A stretch of DNA of 15,531 nucleotides from Elusimicrobia bacterium CG08_land_8_20_14_0_20_59_10 (GCA_002779045.1 PEXO01000310.1:1-15531); one strand, 5' to 3'. Counted from the stretch's first letter, positions 5,787 through 13,153 are shown. A program made the numbers and translations. Notes: generated by a model from the letters alone, not told the origin.

Positions 5787-6463
5787 GGGTTCTTCTGACC
5801 TTCGGCGGGACGCGGGAATATATAGACGCGGCCCGCTTCATAACCAATCTGAGCACCGGCCGGACCGGTCGCATAATAGCGCAGCACTTCGCCGCGCGCG
5901 GCTGCAGCACCGTCTGCCTCCGCGCCCAAAGCGCCGAACGGCCCGCCGGGAAGAATATCAGCGAAGAAGAATTCACCAGCTTTAAAGACCTGGACCGGGA
6001 ATTGAGACGGCTTTTAAGGACGCGGGCTTTTGACGCCGTGATACACCTGGCCGCCGTCAGCGATTATTCCCCCGCCTTCATAGAAGCCGGCGGCAAAAGG
6101 CTAAGGCCCGGCCGCGCCATCAAGCTGGATTCCGGCGAACCGGTCATGAAGCTTGTCCTGAAAAGAAATTTCAAAATAATAGAGCGGATAAAAAAATACG
6201 CGGCCGCCGGGAAAAAGCCCGCGCCGCTGCTGATAGGGTTCAAGCTTACCACGGGCGCCGCGGCCGCGCGCGTTCTTGAGAAAGTCCGCGCCCTGGCTTC
6301 GGCCGACCTTGTGGTGCATAATGACCTGGCCGGGATGAAGAAGCGGCATGTTTTTAATATCTACAGGGACGGCGCCAGGCTGGCCGGCTGCGTCGGACCG
6401 GAGGAACTGGCGGACCTGCTTTATGCGGCTGTCAGAACGAAAATGGAGGCGATATGCTCTTAG
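5783..6463 (+). CDS. coaB: Phosphopantothenate-cysteine ligase (stand-alone CoaB)
   Basis: The product is 226 aa, matching the CoaB half of CoaBC. It activates 4'-phosphopantothenate with a nucleotide and condenses it with cysteine. Motifs are FGGTREYID (7-15), RFITNLSTG (18-26), DAVIHLAAVSDYSP (84-97), a lysine region AIKLDSG (112-118), LIGFKLTT (150-157) and ADLVVHNDL (174-182). It starts on the ATGA overlap with coaC and its end overlaps coaX by 10 nt, so translation is coupled throughout. Separate coaB and coaC genes are less common than the fusion but known. All recognisable active-site segments are intact. Confidence 0.92.
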   Translation: MRVLLTFGGTREYIDAARFITNLSTGRTGRIIAQHFAARGCSTVCLRAQSAERPAGKNISEEEFTSFKDLDRELRRLLRTRAFDAVIHLAAVSDYSPAFIEAGGKRLRPGRAIKLDSGEPVMKLVLKRNFKIIERIKKYAAAGKKPAPLLIGFKLTTGAAAARVLEKVRALASADLVVHNDLAGMKKRHVFNIYRDGARLAGCVGPEELADLLYAAVRTKMEAICS

Positions 6464-7233
6464 CGCTGGATGCGGGGAATACGCAGCTCTTCGGCGGCGT
6501 GTTCAGGGAAGACAAACTGCTGGCCAGGTTCCGCGGGACTTCGGGCAGCTCTACTTCTGACGAGTTCGGGACTTTCTTCAAGGGCGTGCTGCGAGAGAAC
6601 GGCATTGACCCGAAAGAGATCACCGAACTGGCCATCTGCTCGGTGGTGCCGGAGCTTATCTACCCGCTCCGCCAGGCCTCGCTTAAATATTTCAGCCTTG
6701 AGCCTTTTCTGCTGCAGGGCGGCATAAAGACCGGCCTGAACATAAAATACAAGAACCCGGCAGAGGTGGGCGCGGACAGGATAGCCAATGCCATAGCCGC
6801 CTCCGGCCTGTTCCCGGCCAAAGATCTGGTCATAGTGGACCTGGGCACGGCCACCACCTTCTGCGCCGTTTCAAAAAAGAAGGAATACCTGGGAGGCGTG
6901 ATAATGCCTGGCCTGCGCATCTCCATGGAAGCGCTGGCCTCCAGGACGGCCAAGCTCCCGCGCGTGGAAATAGCCAGGCCCGCCGAACTGGTAGGCAGGA
7001 CCACGGTGGATTCCATACAGTCCGGCCTGTACTACTCAAGCCTCCTGTCCATCCGGGGCATAGCCGCCAAGATAAAAAGCGATTATTTTTCGGAGGAGGC
7101 GCTGGTGATAGGCACCGGCGGCTTTTCAAAGCTGTTCGAGGACGCGGGGCTGTTCGACCGCATCGTCCCGGACCTGGTACTGCTGGGCATAGCCGCGGCC
7201 GTGCGCCTTAACAAGGAGCGGGATAAAATATGA
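6454..7233 (+). CDS. coaX: Type III pantothenate kinase
   Basis: The product is 259 aa, a typical CoaX. It belongs to the ASKHA fold and phosphorylates pantothenate; known members need a monovalent cation and resist CoA feedback inhibition. Motifs are LALDAGNTQ with the phosphate-1 aspartate D6, NPAEVGADR (101-109), which binds pantothenate, DLGTATTF (129-136) as phosphate-2, GGVIMPG (147-153), and the adenosine-side TGG near the C-terminus. It overlaps coaB by 10 nt and panD by 4 nt. Its placement after coaB puts the kinase in the same message as the enzymes on both sides of its reaction. No CoaA-type kinase is in the window. Confidence 0.96.
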   Translation: MLLALDAGNTQLFGGVFREDKLLARFRGTSGSSTSDEFGTFFKGVLRENGIDPKEITELAICSVVPELIYPLRQASLKYFSLEPFLLQGGIKTGLNIKYKNPAEVGADRIANAIAASGLFPAKDLVIVDLGTATTFCAVSKKKEYLGGVIMPGLRISMEALASRTAKLPRVEIARPAELVGRTTVDSIQSGLYYSSLLSIRGIAAKIKSDYFSEEALVIGTGGFSKLFEDAGLFDRIVPDLVLLGIAAAVRLNKERDKI

Positions 7234-7586
7234 TAAGAACTCTGATGAAGTCCAAAATACACCGGGCCAGGGTGACACGAACGGATATCAACTACAACGG
7301 CTCCATCACCATAGACCGCGGTTTTTGCGCTAAGGCGGACCTGCTGGAACACGAGAAGGTGGATATTTATAACGTGAACACCGGCGCCAGATTCTCCACT
7401 TACGTACTGTACGGCGATAAGGGGGTCATAGGAGTGAACGGGGCGGCCGCCCGGCTGGCGCAGAAGGACGACCTTGTAATAATAGTTTCATACGCGCAAT
7501 ACGCTCCCGGTGAGTGGGCCGGTCACGAACCCCTTGTTCTGACCGAAGAAGAATGTAAAAAGCGGCAGGCTGCCCCGGCACTCTGA
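7230..7586 (+). CDS. panD: Aspartate 1-decarboxylase (pyruvoyl-dependent)
   Basis: The product is 118 aa, close to the E. coli length (126). It makes beta-alanine from aspartate. The self-cleavage site is plain: YNGS, with Gly24-Ser25, exactly the position known in the family, so the proenzyme would split into a 24-residue beta chain and a pyruvoyl-capped alpha chain. NVNTGARFSTYVLYG and the NGAAARL segment are also conserved. The ATG overlaps the coaX stop (ATGA). It is the last gene of the operon; a hairpin follows 20 nt later. The maturation factor PanZ is not encoded nearby. Confidence 0.96.
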   Translation: MIRTLMKSKIHRARVTRTDINYNGSITIDRGFCAKADLLEHEKVDIYNVNTGARFSTYVLYGDKGVIGVNGAAARLAQKDDLVIIVSYAQYAPGEWAGHEPLVLTEEECKKRQAAPAL

Positions 7587-7605
7587 GCCGTACCGGTAAA
7601 GATAA

Positions 7606-7637
7606 AAGTCCTCCGCCCCAGAGGACTTGTTCTCCTT
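7606..7637 (+). terminator. Probable terminator after panD
   Basis: A perfect 8-bp stem AAGTCCTC/GAGGACTT (7606-7613 and 7621-7628) with a 7-nt loop is followed by a modest T-rich run (GTTCTCCTT). It closes the CoA operon, although the T-tract is weak. Confidence 0.6.
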
Positions 7638-7704
7638 GTACGGACGCGTAAAGAATCGCGCTCTCTTGTCTGACTTATCTTTTTTTCATGACCCTCAATA
7701 TTAA

Positions 7705-7710
7705 TATAAT
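7705..7710 (+). promoter_or_regulatory. -10 box just upstream of the PorV-HEAT gene
   Basis: A perfect TATAAT lies in an AT-rich stretch, 11 nt before the ATG at 7722. Transcription would start about 4-5 nt before the start codon, leaving no room for a Shine-Dalgarno site. No strong -35 box is seen at 16-18 bp. Confidence 0.55.
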
Positions 7711-7721
7711 AAAACGATACT

Positions 7722-9146
7722 ATGCCTTTTCCCCTGCCGCGCTCATTTCTTGCCGTCTGCCTGGCAGCCGCTTTAGCCGCGCCGGCTGTTTTTGCTTCCG
7801 GACCCGGCACGGGCGCGGCCAATTTTCTTAAGATCCCGGTCGGCGCGCGAGAAACGGCGCTGGGAGGGGCCTTAACCGCCGCGGCCGATAACGCGAATGC
7901 GGTCTTTTACAACCCGGCCGGCCTGGGCCAACTGAAGGCCGTGGAGATCTCTTATTCCTACAATAATTACATCTCCGGCATTTCGCAGCAATGGCTGGCC
8001 GCCGCCATTCCGGCGCAAAACGGCGCGTGGGGTGCGGGCCTCAACTATCTTAACATCGGGGCTTTTCCCTCCTATGACGATTCGGACAACAGGACCGGTT
8101 CCGTTTCGGCTTACGACCTGGCCGCGTACCTGGGCTATGGCAGCGGTTTTAATACGGGACTGCACCTGGTGTCCTCTGTCCGTTACGGCGCCGCGGTCAA
8201 ACATATAAAACAAAAACTCGACGACCAGGACGCCTCCGGTTTCGGGGCCGACGCGGGATTGCTGCTGCTGACCGGACTGCGTAATTTATCCCTGGGCCTG
8301 GCTTGGGAGAACCTGGCCGCCAGCCGCCTGGATTTCATAAATGCGGGCGCGAAACCGCCGCGGAAGTTCAAGACGGGTGCCTCTTACTTCGTAAAAGGAC
8401 CTCAGCTTTCCACCCTGCTTTCGCTGGATTTCGGCTTCCCGGAGGACGGGCCGCGCTATGTTTCGGCCGGGATGGAGAATTCCCTTTACGGCCTGGTCTC
8501 GCTGCGGGTCGGCTACAGCTCTTTTGGGGACCTGTCCAACGGCTTAAGTTTCGGCCTGGGACTGGGCCTGCCCTCCCGCGGCGGGAGTGAAATACGGGCG
8601 GATTATTCTTACGGTTCCACCTACGACCTCGGCAACATGCATAAATTCGGCCTGTCCTGCCGTTTCGGCGCCCCGGAATCCGCGCAGGAAAAGGCTCCGG
8701 CAGCGGCCCCGGAGAAGGCTCCGGCGACGGTCCCGGAGAAGGCGGAAGGGATAGAAAGCCTGCTGGTGCCGCTTTACGGGCCGGACCCGGAGAGCTCAAA
8801 GGCTGCCGCCGAGAGCCTTGCCAGGCTGGGATATCCCAGGGCTATCGAGCATTTAATAATGCTGTTGTCGTCGGAGATAACTGAATGGCGGCTGTCAGCC
8901 GTCTGCGGTCTGGCTCTCAGCGGGGACAGCCGCGCCCCCGAAGAACTGGAAAAAGCGCTGCGCGACCACGAGCCCGAGGTCAGGCTGCGGGCGGCGCTTG
9001 CCATAGGCGGCCGGGGAGATACCTCACAGGTCGCGGCTCTGGAAGAGGCGCTGAAGAAAGAGGAATCCGAGCAGGTTAAAAGCGCCATATTGGAGGCGCT
9101 GTCAAAGCTGGCCGCCGTGAGCGGCGCAGGGGAGCCCGGGATATGA
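7722..9146 (+). CDS. PorV/PorQ-family (UPF0164) outer-membrane barrel fused to C-terminal HEAT repeats
   Basis: The product is 474 aa. A signal peptide with a hydrophobic core spans about 8-24, with likely cleavage after VFA (25). The segment that follows, NFLKIPVGARETALGGALTA then NAVFYNPAGL, is the hallmark start of PorV/PorQ/UPF0164 proteins. Alternating beta segments continue to about residue 315. A linker of Pro/Ala/Glu/Lys repeats (APEKAP-like, about 319-343) then leads to four or so helical HEAT-type units ending near 465 (EWRLSAVCGLALSGD, EVRLRAALAIGGRGD, QVKSAILEALSKL). PorV of the type IX secretion system is a cargo-shuttling outer-membrane protein; equivalent function here is inference. 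HEAT domains bind proteins, and in this topology they should face the periplasm. The next gene starts on the ATGA overlap. Confidence 0.85.
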   Translation: MPFPLPRSFLAVCLAAALAAPAVFASGPGTGAANFLKIPVGARETALGGALTAAADNANAVFYNPAGLGQLKAVEISYSYNNYISGISQQWLAAAIPAQNGAWGAGLNYLNIGAFPSYDDSDNRTGSVSAYDLAAYLGYGSGFNTGLHLVSSVRYGAAVKHIKQKLDDQDASGFGADAGLLLLTGLRNLSLGLAWENLAASRLDFINAGAKPPRKFKTGASYFVKGPQLSTLLSLDFGFPEDGPRYVSAGMENSLYGLVSLRVGYSSFGDLSNGLSFGLGLGLPSRGGSEIRADYSYGSTYDLGNMHKFGLSCRFGAPESAQEKAPAAAPEKAPATVPEKAEGIESLLVPLYGPDPESSKAAAESLARLGYPRAIEHLIMLLSSEITEWRLSAVCGLALSGDSRAPEELEKALRDHEPEVRLRAALAIGGRGDTSQVAALEEALKKEESEQVKSAILEALSKLAAVSGAGEPGI

Positions 9147-9694
9147 GCCGCAAAAGGATTTCGGCCCTGAACTTTGCCGCCGCCCTGCTGGCCGCTGCGC
9201 ATTTCGCCTCTCCTGCCGGCGCCGTCATGAACGGCGGGGTGTTCAGTGTGCCTGTCCTGGCCGTCCTTTCCGGCGGTTTGCAGTCCTCCGGAGGCGCTTT
9301 TACGGTCTCGGGGGTCAATATGGGCGGCCCGTCTTTTTCCTCTTCGAACCTGAGCGGGGGCAGTTTCGACCTGGCCACGGGAGCCGCGCCCGCCATTATC
9401 ATAATAGAGACCGCCCGCGCTAACCTCGTCTCCGCGCATTGTTACCCCGTGCCTTTCAAGCCTTCGGCCGGACATACGAGCATAATTTTCACCGCCCTCA
9501 CGCGCTTGGCCAGCGTGCGGATCTATACCATTAGCGGCGAACTTGTCCGCAGCCTGGAGAAGAACGACCTGGGGGAGACGCTGGAATGGGACGTGAAGAA
9601 CTCCCAGGGCCGGAACGTCGCCAGCGGCGTCTACATTTTCACCGTTAAGAGCGGCAGCCAGAAAGCCTCTGGCAAACTCATGATAATATGGTAG
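9143..9694 (+). CDS. Secreted protein with C-terminal FlgD-Ig / T9SS-CTD-like domain
   Basis: The product is 183 aa. The signal peptide is about 1-27 (cleavage after PAGA). A Gly/Ser-rich middle (28-85) with SSGGAFTVSG and SFSSSNLSGG resembles short strand repeats of surface proteins. The C-terminal domain (about 95-183) carries CYPVPFKPS, VRIYTISGELVRSL, WDVKNSQGRNVASGVYIFTV and a basic terminal strand. This is the pattern shared by FlgD Ig-like and type IX secretion C-terminal sorting domains. It overlaps the PorV-like gene by 4 nt, so the barrel and a possible client are made together. That suggests, but does not show, a secretion or anchoring partnership. It is small for a cargo protein, and no enzyme domain is present. 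Confidence 0.75.
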   Translation: MSRKRISALNFAAALLAAAHFASPAGAVMNGGVFSVPVLAVLSGGLQSSGGAFTVSGVNMGGPSFSSSNLSGGSFDLATGAAPAIIIIETARANLVSAHCYPVPFKPSAGHTSIIFTALTRLASVRIYTISGELVRSLEKNDLGETLEWDVKNSQGRNVASGVYIFTVKSGSQKASGKLMIIW

Positions 9695-9715
9695 CCTGCC
9701 CCCGGAGATGAACCC

Positions 9716-11017
9716 ATGATCGGAAATAACCCTGTATTCAAATACGCGCTCCTTCTGCTGCTGGCGCTTGGCGCTTTCCCGGGGCTCCTCGACGCCGGGG
9801 TACCGCTTAAAATGAACTTCCAGGGCCGTCTTAATGAGAGCGGCGAGCCGGCCGAGGGGGCGAAAACCTTTATCTTCAAGATCTACGACGCTTTGTCCGA
9901 CGGCAGCCTGGTCTGGACCAGCCAGGCCCAGGCCGTGGCTGTTTCCCAGGGCATATTCAGCGTCGTGCTCGAAAACGGGGAATCGGTGAACCTTTCCACC
10001 TCGGTGTTCTCCGGGGCGCGCTATGTTGAGCTGACGGTGAACGGCGTGCCGCTGGCCCCGCGGCAGGAAATGGTGTCCGCCCCCTACGCCATGATCGCGC
10101 AGGGCCTGGCCCCGGACGCCGAGATCCCGTCTTCCAGCATCGGGGCCGGCGCCGTGAACGATTCGCAAGTGCTCCTGTCCACTGCGGCCATCACGTCGGG
10201 TAAATTCGGGGACGAAAGGGTGCAGATAAGCACCGCCTCCGTCAGCGGGCTCGGGGCTTTGGCTTTCGGGGGGGCGGAAGCGGACCCCCTTTTCACCGCC
10301 CACGTATCTTCGCTGGTGGTCACGGGGGATATAACAAACTGGAATATCGCTTTTAGCTGGGGCGACCATGCGAGCGGCGGGTATGCCAGCGCGGCCACGC
10401 TCAGCAATGTTATTGCCTCCACCGCGCCGCTGGCAAATGCGGCCGACTGGAATACCGCTTACGGCTGGGGCAACCATGCCTCGGCGGCTTATGCGGAACT
10501 ATCATCTACGCAGGTTTTCAGCGGAGCCAATACCTTTGCCGGTTCCGCCACGTTTTCCTCCACGGCGGCTTTCACCGCCCAGAGCGCTTCCGTCCCCGGG
10601 CTCACCGTCTCTTCCGGGTTAGTGGTGGCGGCGGGGAACGTGGGAATAGGCACCGCCGCCCCCAATTCCCGCCTGCACATTGCGGGGGCTATATCGCTGC
10701 CGATAAAGAGCGTGACCGCGTCTTATGCTCTTACGGCTGAGGACGGCACGGTGCTTGTTGACGCCTCCGGAGCGTCGGCGGACCTGGAGATTTTTTTACC
10801 GGACGCGGCGGCCGCCGGCGGCAGGCTCTATTTCATCAAAAGAACGGACGACCTCTTCTCCGGTTATGCAGTCAATGTGGTGCCGCAGGCGGGCCAGACA
10901 TTGGAATTGGATTATAATAATGGTTCTCCCCTTTCCATGAATAATCTGCAGGGGGAAACGGTCATAGTGCAGAGCGACGGCGTGAACTGGATACTCCTTT
11001 CCTGGTACTATCAATAA
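9716..11017 (+). CDS. Secreted tail-fibre-like surface protein
   Basis: The product is 433 aa. The signal peptide is about 8-27. An N-terminal domain beginning MNFQGRLNESGEPAEGAKTF (about 33-130) occurs at the start of many surface fibre proteins in diverse bacteria. Two repeats follow: NWNIAFSWGDHASGGY (about 208) and DWNTAYGWGNHASAAY (about 244), the WNTAYGWGxHA motif known from phage tail fibres. VGIGTAAPNSRLHIAG (about 312-328) is typical of the stretch before fibre chaperone domains. The C-terminus has LTAEDGTVLVDASG, LYFIKRTD and VIVQSDGVNWILLS, a common fibre tip fold. There is no S74 peptidase domain. A Shine-Dalgarno CGGAG sits 8 nt before the ATG, 21 nt after the previous gene. It is probably a trimeric surface filament, by inference. 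Confidence 0.8.
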   Translation: MIGNNPVFKYALLLLLALGAFPGLLDAGVPLKMNFQGRLNESGEPAEGAKTFIFKIYDALSDGSLVWTSQAQAVAVSQGIFSVVLENGESVNLSTSVFSGARYVELTVNGVPLAPRQEMVSAPYAMIAQGLAPDAEIPSSSIGAGAVNDSQVLLSTAAITSGKFGDERVQISTASVSGLGALAFGGAEADPLFTAHVSSLVVTGDITNWNIAFSWGDHASGGYASAATLSNVIASTAPLANAADWNTAYGWGNHASAAYAELSSTQVFSGANTFAGSATFSSTAAFTAQSASVPGLTVSSGLVVAAGNVGIGTAAPNSRLHIAGAISLPIKSVTASYALTAEDGTVLVDASGASADLEIFLPDAAAAGGRLYFIKRTDDLFSGYAVNVVPQAGQTLELDYNNGSPLSMNNLQGETVIVQSDGVNWILLSWYYQ

Positions 11018-11372
11018 CCGGTGCAATAGCCGGGGGAACACCCTGCGGCCTTCTGCGGCATACAGGCGCTCTACGGATATTTTCACCTAAACAACCGAGC
11101 CCGGGGTATTCCCTGCAGCAGAGGGTTTACCTGCGCCTGGCAGCGGCCGATGACAAAACATAAAGTGAAGACAGCCGGCGACAGCCGCGGGAGCAGGTGG
11201 ACCGCTGGCTGAGCGACCGCGACGGCAAAGAGCGCGTCTCCTGCTTCAACGAGTCCTGGTGCATTGTCCAGCGAACGCCGGCGGCGCACCGGGCGCATCC
11301 GGCAAAAGGCTTACCCGAAGGGCCCAGAGAGGCCTGGGCCGATATATCAGAGGTAAGCGGGCCCCACGGCCT
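11018..11372. other. Intergenic stretch, no convincing gene
   Basis: These bases lie between the fibre gene and the protease promoter. One plus-strand frame is open from before 11018 to a TAA at 11161 and again from 11164 to a TGA at 11376, with a possible GTG at 11197. Neither part has a ribosome site or a recognisable family; a readable piece is VDRWLSDRDGKERVSC. This could be a decayed gene or simply GC-rich chance. A minus-strand frame (11083-11298) is equally unsupported. Confidence 0.3.
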
Positions 11373-11401
11373 TTGATAATGGTCAACCCGGGCCGTACAA
11401 T
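11373..11401 (+). promoter_or_regulatory. Strong sigma70 promoter of the serine protease gene
   Basis: TTGATA (11373-11378), a 17-bp spacer and TACAAT (11396-11401) match the consensus at 5/6 in each box with ideal spacing. The start of transcription is expected near 11408, giving a 47-nt leader that ends in GGAGGAG (11446-11452) just before the ATG. Confidence 0.75.
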
Positions 11402-11454
11402 ATCGTAACAGACGGCAGCAGCAAACTCAAAACGCAGAAGAACATGGAGGAGTT

Positions 11455-12471
11455 ATGAAGAACCTGATGAAAACAACCCTTAGCGCGGCAGCGCTGGTTG
11501 CGCTGCCTCTACTGTCCTTTGGACAGGGCAAAAGCATATACGGCCCCGACAACCGAAAGGACTTCTACGAAATCCCGGCCGCGCAGCAGACCCTGTCCGC
11601 TTCAGTGGTCTCGCTCTGGAAATCCGCCAATGTGACCGCGGATGCTTCCGGCAACTATGCCCTGACCACTTCGAAATTCGCGGACGCCTACGGCCTCTGC
11701 CCGGCCGAGAAGTTCCGCGAACAGCCTATAGGGGCTTTCTGCTCCGGTTCGCTGGTAGGAGAGGATATAATAATGACCGCCGGCCACTGCATAAAGACCG
11801 AAGCTGATTGTAAGGACACCAAACTGGTATTCGGCTTCAAAATAGGGAAAGCCGGCGAGGCGGCCACAACCAAGCTGGCCAAGAGCGAGGTCTACACCTG
11901 CTCAAAGATAATCAAGCGCTTCCTGGGCGGAGAGCCCGGCTCGACCAACCCGGCCGGCCAGAGCCTGGGCCCCGACTATGCGCTTATCAAACTGGACCGC
12001 AAGGTTACAGGGCACAAGCCCCTTCCCGTGAACAGGAACCAGAACCTGGCCAAGGGGACCAAGATGTTCGTTATCGGGCACCCCGTAGGCCTGCCGGTCA
12101 AGGCAGCGGGCGGCGCCTCGGTGCGCGACGCCGGCAAGATAGGCTATTTCGTAGCCGACCTTGACACCTTCGGCGGGAACTCCGGCTCACCGGTGTTCAA
12201 TGAATCAACCAACAAGATAGAGGGTATACTGGTGCGCGGCGACAGGGACTTCCTGAGGAGCCCCGCGGGCTGCGTAACGATGGCCACCTATGAGCAGACC
12301 GGCGGCCGCGGCGAGGATGTCACCAAGATCTCCTCCCTCTCGGCCGATATCCCCAAGCTCGCCGGCGAGAAGGAAACGGACCTGCTCATGGACAGGGAGA
12401 TACACGACATGTTGTACATAGCGCCGGCTGACGCGACATACGTAGCGCCCGCACGGGTCAGCTTCCAGTAA
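11455..12471 (+). CDS. Secreted trypsin-like serine protease (S1/V8-like)
   Basis: The product is 338 aa. The signal peptide is about 1-23 (MKNLMKTTLSAAALVALPLL core). The catalytic triad is visible: His111 in TAGHC, Asp174 in PDYALIKLD and Ser243 in FGGNSGSP. CSGSLVGEDIIMTAGHC is the usual strand-turn before the histidine. Six cysteines (82, 96, 112, 119, 149 and about 273) could form disulfides, in keeping with export. After the protease fold a tail of about 60 residues (ISSLSADIPKL to the end) has no recognised domain. It is monocistronic, with its own promoter, a GGAGGAG ribosome site and a terminator 25 nt after the stop. The substrate is unknown; surface or envelope protein processing is plausible next to the surface cluster. 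Confidence 0.9.
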   Translation: MKNLMKTTLSAAALVALPLLSFGQGKSIYGPDNRKDFYEIPAAQQTLSASVVSLWKSANVTADASGNYALTTSKFADAYGLCPAEKFREQPIGAFCSGSLVGEDIIMTAGHCIKTEADCKDTKLVFGFKIGKAGEAATTKLAKSEVYTCSKIIKRFLGGEPGSTNPAGQSLGPDYALIKLDRKVTGHKPLPVNRNQNLAKGTKMFVIGHPVGLPVKAAGGASVRDAGKIGYFVADLDTFGGNSGSPVFNESTNKIEGILVRGDRDFLRSPAGCVTMATYEQTGGRGEDVTKISSLSADIPKLAGEKETDLLMDREIHDMLYIAPADATYVAPARVSFQ

Positions 12472-12496
12472 GCAAAACAGATCGGGCTAAGATGAA

Positions 12497-12527
12497 GCGC
12501 CCCCGGGAGACCGGGGGCGCGCTTTTT
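12497..12527 (+). terminator. Strong intrinsic terminator after the protease gene
   Basis: A perfect 10-bp stem GCGCCCCCGG/CCGGGGGCGC (12497-12506 and 12511-12520) closes a GAGA loop and is followed by GCTTTTT. It separates the protease from the opposite-strand FKBP remnant. Confidence 0.93.
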
Positions 12528-12545
12528 GGGGATAAGGCTGCGGCA

Positions 12546-12834
12546 CTATTCCACTTTCAGCAGTTCCACATCAAAATGCAGCTCCGCGTCGGGCGGGATC
12601 ACACTGCCCGCACCTTGTTTACCGTAGCCCAGTTCCGATGGAATAACGAGCTTGCGTCTGCCGCCTATCCGCATGCCGGATACCCCTTCGTCCCAGCCCT
12701 TTATTACCTGCCCCGCCGCTGACGGCGGCGGACCCCGAGCCTTCCTCCACGTCTATGTATTTCAATCCCGATTTCAGAACCAATTCATTATCATGCGTAT
12801 CGGCCAGTTGACGGTACCCCTCGCTCAGGGGCAC
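12546..12834 (-). pseudogene. Broken FKBP-type peptidyl-prolyl isomerase (internal deletion and frameshift)
   Basis: Two FKBP fragments lie in different minus-strand frames. The first (12834 down to about 12722) reads [21 protein letters not shown], the normal start of an FKBP domain. The second (about 12723 down to the stop at 12546) reads [18 protein letters not shown], then [19 protein letters not shown], then [18 protein letters not shown], the normal C-terminal half. The 35-40 residues between them, with the HYTG-FDSS-F core that shapes the catalytic pocket, are missing. The joint coincides with an inverted repeat CCGCCG/CGGCGG (12713-12718 and 12723-12728). No good start exists; GTG 12834 is only the first possible one and an ATG at 12841 is in a third frame. 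It is probably inactive, or an assembly collapse at the palindrome. It would be last in the guaA transcript. Confidence 0.85.
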
Positions 12835-12862
12835 CTTTCATGGGGCCGTTAAGGGTAAGCAC

Positions 12863-13111
12863 CTACAAGGTTACCTTGATGAGTGCGCCTTCAGGCACAA
12901 CCGGCGGCAGCGTCTCGAGCATGGACTTCCGGACCGGCTCCTGCAGAAGCCCCAGTACGGCGAAAGCGGCCTGCAGGTCCAGCGCGCGCAATGCGCCCAT
13001 GGCTTCCGGCGGCGGCACGGTTTCAAGCAGCCTCGCGGCCGCGGGCGGGTCCAGGCGGGACAGCGAGCGGGCAAGCTTATCTGCGGTGGAACAGGTTTTA
13101 TTGTCCGTCAT
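12863..13111 (-). CDS. Short MgtE-N-like helical repeat protein
   Basis: The product is 82 aa. Residues 11-70 form a series of short amphipathic helices: LARSLSRLDPPAAARLLETV, PPPEAMGALRALDLQAAFAVL, then LLQEPVRKSMLETLPP. The spacing DPxxAAxLLExxP resembles the intracellular N-domain of MgtE magnesium transporters and the related FliG armadillo units. No transmembrane part or CBS domain is attached, so it is not a transporter. A good Shine-Dalgarno AGGAG lies 8 nt before the ATG at 13111. It sits 42 nt after guaA and 28 nt before the FKBP remnant on the same strand, so it is probably cotranscribed with guaA. The role is unknown; a protein-binding scaffold is possible. The family call is tentative. 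Confidence 0.65.
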   Translation of the reverse strand: MTDNKTCSTADKLARSLSRLDPPAAARLLETVPPPEAMGALRALDLQAAFAVLGLLQEPVRKSMLETLPPVVPEGALIKVTL

Positions 13112-13153
13112 AATTCATCTCCTGAAAGCGCGCCCACAAGTCTCTTGCGTGTA

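Noticed and set aside
8774..10477. A 567-residue minus-strand open frame
   Set aside because: It is the antisense shadow of three recognisable plus-strand genes; the composition is Arg/Gly/Ala rich with no domain and no ribosome site.
9716..11017. Prophage tail-fibre gene
   Set aside because: The protein has a signal peptide and an FQGRL surface domain, and no phage structural, integrase or lysis genes are nearby, so a host surface protein is more likely.
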